Positions 7,651 through 14,563 of a stretch of 40,869 nt of DNA are shown here, piece after piece. Made by a program: the position numbers and the translations under genes. Origin of the DNA: a virus. The first letter of the stretch is position 1. Every line of letters begins with the position of its first letter. Under the pieces are notes generated by a model. The model was not told the origin of the DNA. It ran no database searches and worked only from the letters and a program-made list of their open reading frames with translations. Where the stretch lies: IMG/VR virus record IMGVR_UViG_3300020129_000240, positions 1 to 40,869 of that record. One strand, written 5' to 3'.

Positions 7651-8952
7651 CTAGAGCGACCCCCTCACCCGTCGGACTGCATCAGTGATGCTGTCCTCTA
7701 AAGTTCGCTCCTTGCCCGCACGCCGCGGTGGCGATCTCCCATTGGTAGGGGACGCCGAACCGGAAGGCGCGCCATGAATGGATCTGTCGGTGCGCGTCTG
7801 AGGCGCTGCGGTGCGGGTCTGAGCCGCTTGCGGGTGGCCGGCCGTAGCCGTAGTTGGGTGCAGAAGCTCTGCACGCCGATACGCGACTTCCAGATTATAT
7901 CGGCTGGCTGGTAGCTCAGCGATTATCGTCTGGCCGAGCTCGTCGACGCGCGGATGTGTCTCCGCAAAGCGGTTGACCACCCTACTCATCTGGCGACGTC
8001 GGTTCGCGTATTGCTGGCGAGCGTACATCCGACGCTGCATCTCAGCAACCTGAGAAATTTGCTGCGCTAGCTGATTGATCTGCAGATTGTGCGCGCCTTG
8101 GACATTGCGCGAGCGCACCTCGTTTAGTTGTTGTGGGCTCTGGGTAGCCACGTAGTGGCAGATATCCCTGAACGTAATCTGGTGCCCGTCCTGGGTCCTG
8201 AGATTGAGGTTGTGGACGATGACATCCAGGCCCGCGAGCGGATCGCTGCGCAGCTTATTTTCCATGGTCCAGTAGTTGTTGACGGCGCGACTGAGCGTCG
8301 TGCCATGGCTGCGCGCCAGCTCGTAAAACGGCCGGAGCTCCGTCATTGCATCGATGTCGGGCTTGGCTCGCTGGTAAAACCGGCCGAAGTCATGCTGGAG
8401 GCGGTGCACGGCCCCGCGCACGCTCTCTGGGGCCGCATGCCATTCAGTCTTCGCCTGTCGATCCAGACGCTGCGGCGGCTCGCGATAGGGCGCGTTGAGC
8501 GGCAACGGATTGACCGGCGCGGCGCCAGGCTGCCCCTGCTGCGCTGGCGGCGGCTGCCGCTGCCGCGGCGGCACAGCTGGACGATCTACAGATTGATCGC
8601 TTGATCGAGCGTCCGCCACGGGCCCCTGCGGCCGCTTGCGCAAGTCGATCGGCGGCTGCTCCTGTTCCATGGGCTCGGGTGGCTGGTTGTGCCCAATGCG
8701 TGGCTTGGCCGCAGGCGGCTCGGCGCGCTCGGCCTTCTTGGGCGTTGGCTGCTCGCCGCGCGACCGAGCAAACGCGCGCTCGATCGCCGCCTGGACTGTC
8801 TGTGCGCCGACCGGCGATGGCCGCGTCTCCATGGCGCCGGGGGCGACCGGCACCTCATGAGATGTCGGCGGCGGCGCCGCGGGAGGAGGTGCGGGTGTCG
8901 CCGCCGCCGGTGCCGGCGCCGAGGGGGTCGGCGCTGCGTATGTATCGCTCAT
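7651..8952 (-). CDS. Scaffolding protein
   Basis: The 433-aa protein lies immediately upstream of the capsid gene. It has the usual scaffold composition: a long Pro/Ala-rich disordered N-terminus (to about residue 150), a helical and coiled-coil middle (LQHDFGRFYQRAKPDIDAM; INQLAQQISQVAEMQRRMYARQQY) and a basic C-terminus. 'KPRIGHNQPPEP' near residue 85 is a motif that also occurs in the 729-aa protein. It directs capsid assembly and leaves the prohead. Start ATG overlaps the previous stop as ATGA. Confidence 0.85.
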   Translation of the reverse strand: MSDTYAAPTPSAPAPAAATPAPPPAAPPPTSHEVPVAPGAMETRPSPVGAQTVQAAIERAFARSRGEQPTPKKAERAEPPAAKPRIGHNQPPEPMEQEQPPIDLRKRPQGPVADARSSDQSVDRPAVPPRQRQPPPAQQGQPGAAPVNPLPLNAPYREPPQRLDRQAKTEWHAAPESVRGAVHRLQHDFGRFYQRAKPDIDAMTELRPFYELARSHGTTLSRAVNNYWTMENKLRSDPLAGLDVIVHNLNLRTQDGHQITFRDICHYVATQSPQQLNEVRSRNVQGAHNLQINQLAQQISQVAEMQRRMYARQQYANRRRQMSRVVNRFAETHPRVDELGQTIIAELPASRYNLEVAYRRAELLHPTTATAGHPQAAQTRTAAPQTRTDRSIHGAPSGSASPTNGRSPPRRAGKERTLEDSITDAVRRVRGSL

Positions 8953-9134
8953 CGGCGAGATCCTTTTGGTGCGTTCGTCAGTGCGCGCACGATGCCCGCG
9001 CGCTGCTTCTTGGCCTGGTCGGCGGCGACGAACTCGCGCGCGACCGACTGCGGGATGTTCATCTTTTTCGCAAAGGCCGGATCATGCGCTGCAGCTTGCA
9101 TCGTGCGTTTTTGAGCCTTGCTTACTGAAGGCAT
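8949..9134 (-). CDS. Small conserved basic protein
   Basis: The 61-aa product starts MPSVSKAQKRTMQAAAHDP and contains NIPQSVAREFVAADQAKK. This resembles short phage proteins of the pattern 'xxSxxQRRAMxAAxxGxxxxGIPxSVAKEFVAADK', whose function is not known. The longer open frame extends upstream to 9362, but ATG 9134 lies one base after the preceding stop. The scaffold gene overlaps its stop as ATGA. Confidence 0.75.
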   Translation of the reverse strand: MPSVSKAQKRTMQAAAHDPAFAKKMNIPQSVAREFVAADQAKKQRAGIVRALTNAPKGSRR

Positions 9135-9135
9135 T

Positions 9136-9468
9136 TCAGAGGTCCTTGTGTTTGGCGCGTCGGCCATAGCGGTACTGAGCGATCGCGCGCCCGATCGCGT
9201 CGGTGCGGTCGCGGTCGGCGCCTGGCGGATCCTGATTGCGCGGCCGGGGCTTGAGCTTCTCGGTGCCGACCTCGATGAGACCGAGGCTGCGACCGGCGGC
9301 GCGGAAGGCTGACTTACTCGTGTAGAACTTGCCGTTGACCTGCTCGGTGGGCTCCATCTCATCCGAGATGATCATCGGCATCGGCAGCGCCGAGCGCGCC
9401 GGCGGGATCTCGTCTTTGACGAAGCGCCAGGTGTGCGGGCCGACCTGAATAAAGACGCCGATGCTCAC
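9136..9468 (-). CDS. Conserved phage structural-module protein
   Basis: The 110-aa protein contains 'LPMPMIISDEMEPTEQVNGKFYTSKSAFRAAGRSLGLIEVG', a pattern I associate with small conserved proteins of alphaproteobacterial phages located near capsid genes. 'KFYTSKSAFRAAGRSLGLIEVG' resembles a regulator-like motif in the FmdB/zinc-ribbon neighbourhood, but no cysteines are present. Function unknown. It overlaps the previous gene by 4 nt (ATGA). Confidence 0.72.
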   Translation of the reverse strand: MSIGVFIQVGPHTWRFVKDEIPPARSALPMPMIISDEMEPTEQVNGKFYTSKSAFRAAGRSLGLIEVGTEKLKPRPRNQDPPGADRDRTDAIGRAIAQYRYGRRAKHKDL

Positions 9469-9680
9469 TTCTTGCCCCCTTTGCGACCTTTGGTGAGCGG
9501 AAGGCCGCCGACGGCCGGCGTCACGTAAGTAACCGCGATGCCGCCGGAGGCGACCTTGACGACCGCCGTCCCCCGGCCCACTGGCGCCTCGCTAACCGGC
9601 TTGCCGAGGCCCGGCTTGGAGGCTGAGACGTCAACGACCGGGATGCCGCCCGAAGTAACAGTGGAGACAGGCGTCGCCAT
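9465..9680 (-). CDS. Small hypothetical protein with two similar halves
   Basis: This is a 71-aa product made of two related beta-like segments (VTSGGIPVVDVS and VASGGIAVTYVT), ending in a basic GRKGGKK. No domain recognised. It starts in a TGATG overlap with the lysozyme stop and ends in an ATGA overlap. The duplicated 'xSGGIxV' segments resemble short beta-hairpin repeats of virion decoration proteins; inference only. Confidence 0.68.
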   Translation of the reverse strand: MATPVSTVTSGGIPVVDVSASKPGLGKPVSEAPVGRGTAVVKVASGGIAVTYVTPAVGGLPLTKGRKGGKK

Positions 9681-10450
9681 CAGCGGAAGCGCCTCCGTCG
9701 CGTGGCCTTTGTTACCGGCCCGACTTCGCGCACGATGACGCGGACGCCCTCAGGCGCAGCGACCACGATGTTGACGGCCCTGCCGTAGACCGGCGGCGGT
9801 GTCGGCCGCGCGTGCCCGGCGGCCCATTCATCGATCAGCACTTGGGCGTCGCCGCCGTCATAGGAGTTGATGTCGCAGGGCCCGATGCCTTCAACCTCAT
9901 GTGGTTCCGGGCCGTAGGCCCCATCGGTGTACTGCCAGAGCCAGTAATGGTCCCAACTCGCGGGAACGACCGGCGTCGAGCCGTACTGACAGAGCCAGAG
10001 CCGGCGAGCTCCGAGGAACGGATCGACGTCGTCACCGAGCGCTTCCTTGATGGTGTTCCCGCCATAGAGGACGCATTCGCCGGGACGGTCGAGCGCGCCC
10101 TCGACCTGCTCGATCCATGCCTTGACGTTGTCGAGCGACATCTTGCCGTTGCCGCCCGGATTGTCCTCCCAGTCGAGGCAGAACAGCTCGTCCGGATCCG
10201 GGCAGGCAAAGCGCAGGTAATTGTCGACCTGCTTCTCAACGCTGCTCCCGTCGGCGAAGTGATAGGACCCCCAGAGCAGGCCTGCAGCCTTCGCCACCTG
10301 CTGCTGACTGACATAGGTCGGGTCGGTGTAGCCCGTACCCTCCGAAGCCTTGTAGATGACGCCGACGATGCCGTCGTTCTTGACGGCCTCATAGTCATCC
10401 GCGGGATCCCAGTGCGAAAGGTCGACCACTAATGGATAGATCTTGGTCAT
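9680..10450 (-). CDS. GH25 muramidase (endolysin)
   Basis: The 256-aa protein has the full glycoside hydrolase family 25 signature: VVDLSHWDP (D10), YKASEGTGYTDP, GSYHFAD, CLDWED with the catalytic pair near D93/E95, LWQYTDG and CDINSYDG. It hydrolyses beta-1,4 bonds between MurNAc and GlcNAc in peptidoglycan to release progeny. No signal peptide is seen, so a holin is needed. The candidate at 14223 could serve. The C-terminal 60 residues form a short beta segment with a basic tail (KATRRRRFR). ATGA overlap with the previous gene. Confidence 0.93.
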   Translation of the reverse strand: MTKIYPLVVDLSHWDPADDYEAVKNDGIVGVIYKASEGTGYTDPTYVSQQQVAKAAGLLWGSYHFADGSSVEKQVDNYLRFACPDPDELFCLDWEDNPGGNGKMSLDNVKAWIEQVEGALDRPGECVLYGGNTIKEALGDDVDPFLGARRLWLCQYGSTPVVPASWDHYWLWQYTDGAYGPEPHEVEGIGPCDINSYDGGDAQVLIDEWAAGHARPTPPPVYGRAVNIVVAAPEGVRVIVREVGPVTKATRRRRFR

Positions 10451-10821
10451 GCTGCGCGCTTTCCCCTTTTCCGACGACGCCTAACGACCTTCTCGACCGC
10501 AGCCTTCGGCAGGGTCGGCGGCGCCCGCCTGATCTCCGCCCGCAGGCCCTCGAGCTCGCGCCGAAGCTGCTGTTCGCGCTCGGTCATATTTGCGAGCGTC
10601 TGCCGCATCGCGACCATGTCGCTGATGGCGCGGGCGCTATCGCTGCGGATCCTGCCGATGTCGCCCGCGATGCTGCCGAGCGCCTGGCTGGCGTGGCGCA
10701 AAGCATTCGCGGACGTGATCAGCGTCGGCATCGCTGTTTCGATGCTGCCAACCCCCGACAGCAACCCCCAGGCTCGCGTCTCGTCCTGTTCACTATTGGT
10801 GTATGCGCCGTTAGGACTCAT
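10447..10821 (-). CDS. Coiled-coil protein with basic C-terminus, possible lysis accessory
   Basis: The 124-aa protein has no transmembrane segment that I can see. A helical middle (SARAISDMVAMRQTLANMTEREQQLRRELEGLRAEI) predicts a coiled coil, and the tail is strongly basic (VVRRRRKRGKRAA). Good ribosome site GGGAGGAAACT before ATG 10821. It overlaps the lysozyme start as ATGA, so the pair is co-translated. A structural or lysis-accessory role is a guess from position. Confidence 0.7.
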   Translation of the reverse strand: MSPNGAYTNSEQDETRAWGLLSGVGSIETAMPTLITSANALRHASQALGSIAGDIGRIRSDSARAISDMVAMRQTLANMTEREQQLRRELEGLRAEIRRAPPTLPKAAVEKVVRRRRKRGKRAA

Positions 10822-10842
10822 AGTTTCCTCCCTTTGCTGCTC

Positions 10843-11259
10843 TCAGCTGCGCCGCCGTCTACTGTGGCGGCGCTTGTGTTTGTGCTCCTCGCTGTCCGCC
10901 TCCGGCGCAGCGTGGAACGTAAATTCCGCCGGCGCGCTCACCAGCGGGCCATTCTTGATTATTACGTCGACGACGTCGGGCCCGAGCCAGAGGTCCATGT
11001 TGATCAGCGTCGACAGCGAGCCGTCGGCCTCGAGCGTCGTCGGCTCATCCTTGCCGGCAAAATGAATGACGCTGACCGTGCTGAAGCCGGTGCCGTGCAC
11101 GTAAAGCTGGAAGCTCTCGTCGCCGATCGTGCATTCGGCCGGGTCCAGCGACTCGATCGCCGGCGGCTTCGGCGGCTCCGGCGGCTCGTTGAGAGACGCC
11201 GGTGTGAGCATTGTTGTGCGCGACACGGCGTCAGGTTCATTTATCGACTTAATGCCCAT
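10843..11259 (-). CDS. Small IPT/TIG (Ig-like) domain protein
   Basis: The 138-aa protein carries one IPT/TIG-like domain from about residue 34 (PAIESLDPAECTIGDESFQLYVHGTGFSTVSVIHFAGKD...) and ends with a His/Arg-rich tail (EEHKHKRRHSRRRRS). Ig-like domains in phages usually decorate the capsid or tail and bind surface carbohydrates. The neighbour at 11270 carries a second copy of this fold. Confidence 0.75.
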   Translation of the reverse strand: MGIKSINEPDAVSRTTMLTPASLNEPPEPPKPPAIESLDPAECTIGDESFQLYVHGTGFSTVSVIHFAGKDEPTTLEADGSLSTLINMDLWLGPDVVDVIIKNGPLVSAPAEFTFHAAPEADSEEHKHKRRHSRRRRS

Positions 11260-11269
11260 GGCCGCCCCC

Positions 11270-11905
11270 TTAGCTGTAAGTCAGCGTCTGCGCGGCCGTA
11301 GTCACGACGCCGCCGGTGACGACCGTGATCGGCCAGGCGCCGGCGCTCGTCTTCTTCTTGACCACAGCCGTGATCGAGGTTGCCGAGACGTACGTCGTCG
11401 GCTGCGCCACGCCGTTGGCATAGACGACGCTCTGGCGTGTGAAATTCGTCCCCGTGCACGTGATCGTGTCGGTGCCGCTCGCGCCCGAGACTGCGGTCGT
11501 CGGACTGATGCTTGCGAGCGCCGGGTTGGTCGCCGGCGACAGCGAGCTTGCATGCTGCTGGTTCGGCGTCGAGGTCGTGACGCCGGCCGAGGTCGGCGAC
11601 AGCCAGGTGTAGTTGCCGAGGTCGGAGAACGTCTGCAGCGGCCCAGCCGGAGTAGCGACCGCCGGATTGTAGGTCTGGGTAAAAACGACCTCGGTGCCCT
11701 TGCCCTCGGCATCGACGCTGGTCCCCGAGCCGGCCGCCGCGGTCTTGGCGGCAAACGCGGTGCCCGACGGATAGCTGGTGCCGGGCGTATATCCGTCGTC
11801 AGCCTGCGGCTGCAGCGGGTCAAACGGCGGCGTCGCGCCGACACTCGAGAGATTATGTGGTGGCGTGGGATTGGGGTTCAGCACGGTCAAAGCGTTCTGT
11901 GCCAT
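11270..11905 (-). CDS. IPT/TIG-domain structural protein
   Basis: In this 211-aa protein the C-terminal part (about 125-211) fits the IPT/TIG fold: LASISPTTAVSGASGTDTITCTGTNFTRQSVVYANG, then SATSITAVVKK...WPITVVTGG. The N-terminal half is Gly/Ser/Thr-rich (GTSYPSGTAFAAKTAAAG; FSDLGNYTWLSP). A strong site AGGAGG precedes ATG 11905. Possible capsid decoration protein; with the next gene it forms a tandem pair of Ig-like proteins. Confidence 0.78.
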   Translation of the reverse strand: MAQNALTVLNPNPTPPHNLSSVGATPPFDPLQPQADDGYTPGTSYPSGTAFAAKTAAAGSGTSVDAEGKGTEVVFTQTYNPAVATPAGPLQTFSDLGNYTWLSPTSAGVTTSTPNQQHASSLSPATNPALASISPTTAVSGASGTDTITCTGTNFTRQSVVYANGVAQPTTYVSATSITAVVKKKTSAGAWPITVVTGGVVTTAAQTLTYS

Positions 11906-12024
11906 CGTGGCCTCCTATTGAGCGGATTTGCGAGATCGAATATTCTGCGGACAGACACCGCGTGTGCGTGCTCCAAGACCTACGGCGTCAATCGCTGTTT
12001 TCGGAACGAGACAACCGCGCGGTG

Positions 12025-14214
12025 TCATCTTCTCTCGTCCTGTTTCGCGAGCTCACCCATCACCGCTGGCCCAAGCACGGCGCCACCGAGCCCGAGGTAG
12101 CCCATACGCGACGGGCTCGCGCCGAGCGGCCTGGTCGGAGCGAGGCTGCCTTCCTCGTCCTTGCCGTAGGTCTTGTGGCCGGTGAAACGGTGTGCCTCGT
12201 CGACGGCGCGCAGCTGCTCGAGCGACGGCGCCGGCAAGCGCTCGAGCCCTGGAAACATGTTCTCGTGCGGCTCAAATCGATTGCGCACACGGTCCCAATG
12301 CATCCACTGCCCCATGAACAGCGGCAGGCCCGCTTCATCCGCAAGCTTCTGATTGAGCCCTAGCGCCCGCTTATAAGCGGCGCCCATCAACATCACCTTC
12401 TCCGGCTCCTTAGCCCACTGAGCGTTCTGAATATGTGCGGGAAGGTGCGGATTGACCTGGCCGGTGGCGTAGCGGAATTTTGGTTCTGTGGCGTCGCCCA
12501 CATGCTCAAGCAGCATTTTGCCGAGATGCCCTTCCGTCCCCGGCGCCGCTGCGAGCTCATCAAACGATGCCACCTGGCGGTCGGGCGTCTTCGCCTTGAC
12601 CATGTCGCTGTTCCAGCGACTGACGGCCCGGTTCTGCCAGGCCTGACGCTCGGCGTCGTTCAAAAACACGCCGCCGCGTTCATCTAACAATCGCGCCATA
12701 TGCCGATCGATCGCAGAGATGGCGGCGTTGGCTGGGTCTTGCCAGACCATGCCGAAGGATCCGGTCTTCATCGACAGCCCCTTGGTCTGCGATGCGATCC
12801 GCTCGACGGCTTGGCCCCAGGTTTCGTTAGGTTGCTTGCGGAAGAACGACGGGTCGCGCTTGAACAGTTTCGCCATCTCAGCGAGGTAGGTGTAGTTCTG
12901 GGTGCCGCGCGCCCCGATGCCGCCCTTGGTCTCAGCCTGCAAACCAAACCGCGCTGCAATCTGATCGCTGGCCGCATCACGCACTGCCTTGGGGACGTCG
13001 GTTGCTCCCGGCTCCCAAGGGATCATGCTCGCCAGGTCGTCGATCATCGCCGGATCGCGAAACCGCATGCGGGACGCCGCCAGCTGATTAGGAAGCAGCG
13101 GTTGGTTCGGTGAGGTCATGCCGAACACAAGGCCGTTCCAGACATGCTGGTCGGTCAGGTTATCGGGCGTGTGCGTCCTACCGAGCTTACGCTGGAGCTC
13201 AGTATGCAGACCGAGGTCCATCTCCGCCGGATTGATCGGGTTCGCCTTCATGTGCAGCAGGTCGTAATAGGTCCACTTGCCTTGCGTGCCGCCTGGGATT
13301 GAGAACGCCTTACCGTTGGCGTCGACCACTGTTTGCAGCGGCGACAATCGGCCGAGGTTGTTGACGCCGAAATGCTCGCCGAAGGCTTGGAGCTCGTCCG
13401 GCGACAGGTCGCGCAGGTCCTTGCCGCGGAAGGTGACCGGCACGTTGTCGAGCGGATTGAGGCTGCCGGTGACCTCGGGAACGTCTGGCGGCGGATTGTT
13501 GTGACCGATCACGGCGCGAGGGTTTGCGGGCTGTTGCAGCTTGCCGCCAATCACGCCGGCGGCGCCGGTCGGAATGGAGCTGTAAAGCGGCAGCGTCCGC
13601 TCAGCGATCGCCGGCAGCCACGTTCCCAGGACGCCCGCGACGTTCTCCTGCGGCGTCCCCTTGTAGAGATCGCGGCCAGCCTGGCCGGCCGCGCCGGAGA
13701 GCGCATTCATGCCGATCATGAACGGCAGGCGTGTGCCGACGTAGTTCGCGGGGTTCCCGAGGACCTCGCCCATGGCGCGGCCGTACTGGCCCGCCGGCGT
13801 GCGCGGCTGATACCAGTCTCCGGTCGCGCCCTCGATCGCGGAGATGCCTGCCGGCGCCACCTGATCGGCAGGGAGCGGCGTCTCGCCCTGTTCAATCTGC
13901 GCCGCTGCGCCGCCGTGCGCGGCCGCGTTAGCAAACCCCTCGAGCATGCCGCGCGGGATCGAGCGCGCCGTGTCGATCACGTCGGAGGTCGTGGCGTTGA
14001 CGTCCCCGACCGGCAGCCGGCCGTAGCGGCTGCGCGTGCGCGCAGCGACATCGGCGAACGGATCGGTCTCGGGTGGCTCGGCCGACGCGCCGATGAAGAT
14101 CCGCGCCGCCGGCGCCGTGCGCTCCTGATAGTCCTCAGGCGACGGCAGCAGCTTGTACGCTTGCGGGTCTACGTACTCGTCCTGCGCGGCGAGATCGCCG
14201 ATGCGGTCAGCCAT
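12025..14214 (-). CDS. Large virion/ejection-type protein with possible HhH-like C-terminal region
   Basis: In this 729-aa protein the first 230 residues are Ala/Gly-rich with amphipathic stretches (ARSIPRGMLEGFANAAAHGGAAAQ; NVAGVLGTWLPAIAERTLP), as in phage internal or ejected proteins. 'AVIGHNNPPPDVP' follows near 240. The rest is a conserved soluble region including WNGLVFGMTSPNQPLLPNQLAASRMRF. The motif KTGSFGMVWQ...ISAIDRHMARLL resembles the helix-hairpin and 'VDTHVxR' part of HhH-GPD glycosylases, but the catalytic lysine/aspartate context is not clear. I would call it a virion-associated protein of uncertain enzymatic function. Confidence 0.7.
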   Translation of the reverse strand: MADRIGDLAAQDEYVDPQAYKLLPSPEDYQERTAPAARIFIGASAEPPETDPFADVAARTRSRYGRLPVGDVNATTSDVIDTARSIPRGMLEGFANAAAHGGAAAQIEQGETPLPADQVAPAGISAIEGATGDWYQPRTPAGQYGRAMGEVLGNPANYVGTRLPFMIGMNALSGAAGQAGRDLYKGTPQENVAGVLGTWLPAIAERTLPLYSSIPTGAAGVIGGKLQQPANPRAVIGHNNPPPDVPEVTGSLNPLDNVPVTFRGKDLRDLSPDELQAFGEHFGVNNLGRLSPLQTVVDANGKAFSIPGGTQGKWTYYDLLHMKANPINPAEMDLGLHTELQRKLGRTHTPDNLTDQHVWNGLVFGMTSPNQPLLPNQLAASRMRFRDPAMIDDLASMIPWEPGATDVPKAVRDAASDQIAARFGLQAETKGGIGARGTQNYTYLAEMAKLFKRDPSFFRKQPNETWGQAVERIASQTKGLSMKTGSFGMVWQDPANAAISAIDRHMARLLDERGGVFLNDAERQAWQNRAVSRWNSDMVKAKTPDRQVASFDELAAAPGTEGHLGKMLLEHVGDATEPKFRYATGQVNPHLPAHIQNAQWAKEPEKVMLMGAAYKRALGLNQKLADEAGLPLFMGQWMHWDRVRNRFEPHENMFPGLERLPAPSLEQLRAVDEAHRFTGHKTYGKDEEGSLAPTRPLGASPSRMGYLGLGGAVLGPAVMGELAKQDERR

Positions 14215-14222
14215 TGACTACG

Positions 14223-14438
14223 TCACCTCAGCAGATGGGCGCTGCCGCCTGGCAGCACGCCGAGGAAGTTGAGCAGCATGACCAGCAAGATCAGGACGCC
14301 GATGACGATGACGACGACGCGCGCGACGCTGCGGAACGGTTCCGGCATCGGCACCGTGTCGATCACATAAATCAGCAGCCACAAGACCAGGCCGACGACG
14401 ATGATGGTGATAACGAGATAGATCAGCGATGTGATCAT
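14223..14438 (-). CDS. Two-TM small membrane protein, candidate holin
   Basis: The 71-aa protein has two hydrophobic spans: about residues 4-26 (LIYLVITIIVVGLVLWLLIYV) and 42-63 (VVVIVIGVLILLVMLLNFLGV). A short polar loop (DTVPMPEPFRSVAR) separates them. This matches class II holins in size and topology. The start overlaps the stop of the 41-aa gene as TGATG, and it ends 8 bases before the 729-aa gene. Alternative: another small membrane virion protein. The GH25 lysozyme lies 4 kb downstream in the same direction. Confidence 0.72.
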   Translation of the reverse strand: MITSLIYLVITIIVVGLVLWLLIYVIDTVPMPEPFRSVARVVVIVIGVLILLVMLLNFLGVLPGGSAHLLR

Positions 14439-14563
14439 CAGAAGCCTCCGAACCGTTCTGCGAACGTCGGCCGCGGCGACTGACCGATCCAGTTGTACCC
14501 GGCAGCCACAGCCATCGGATCCTCGGTCTGCACCGGCACGCCGAGGGCTCGCCGATCGGCCAT
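14438..14563 (-). CDS. 41-aa protein between portal and candidate holin
   Basis: A short frame from ATG 14561-14563 to TGA 14438-14440 encodes 41 residues (MADRRALGVPVQTEDPM ... FAERFGGF). It starts inside the portal stop (TGATG) and stops inside the next start (TGATG), so it fits precisely between two genes. No family is recognised. Its first residues (MADR) match the start of the 729-aa protein. Perfect overlap at both ends argues that it is translated. Confidence 0.6.
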   Translation of the reverse strand: MADRRALGVPVQTEDPMAVAAGYNWIGQSPRPTFAERFGGF

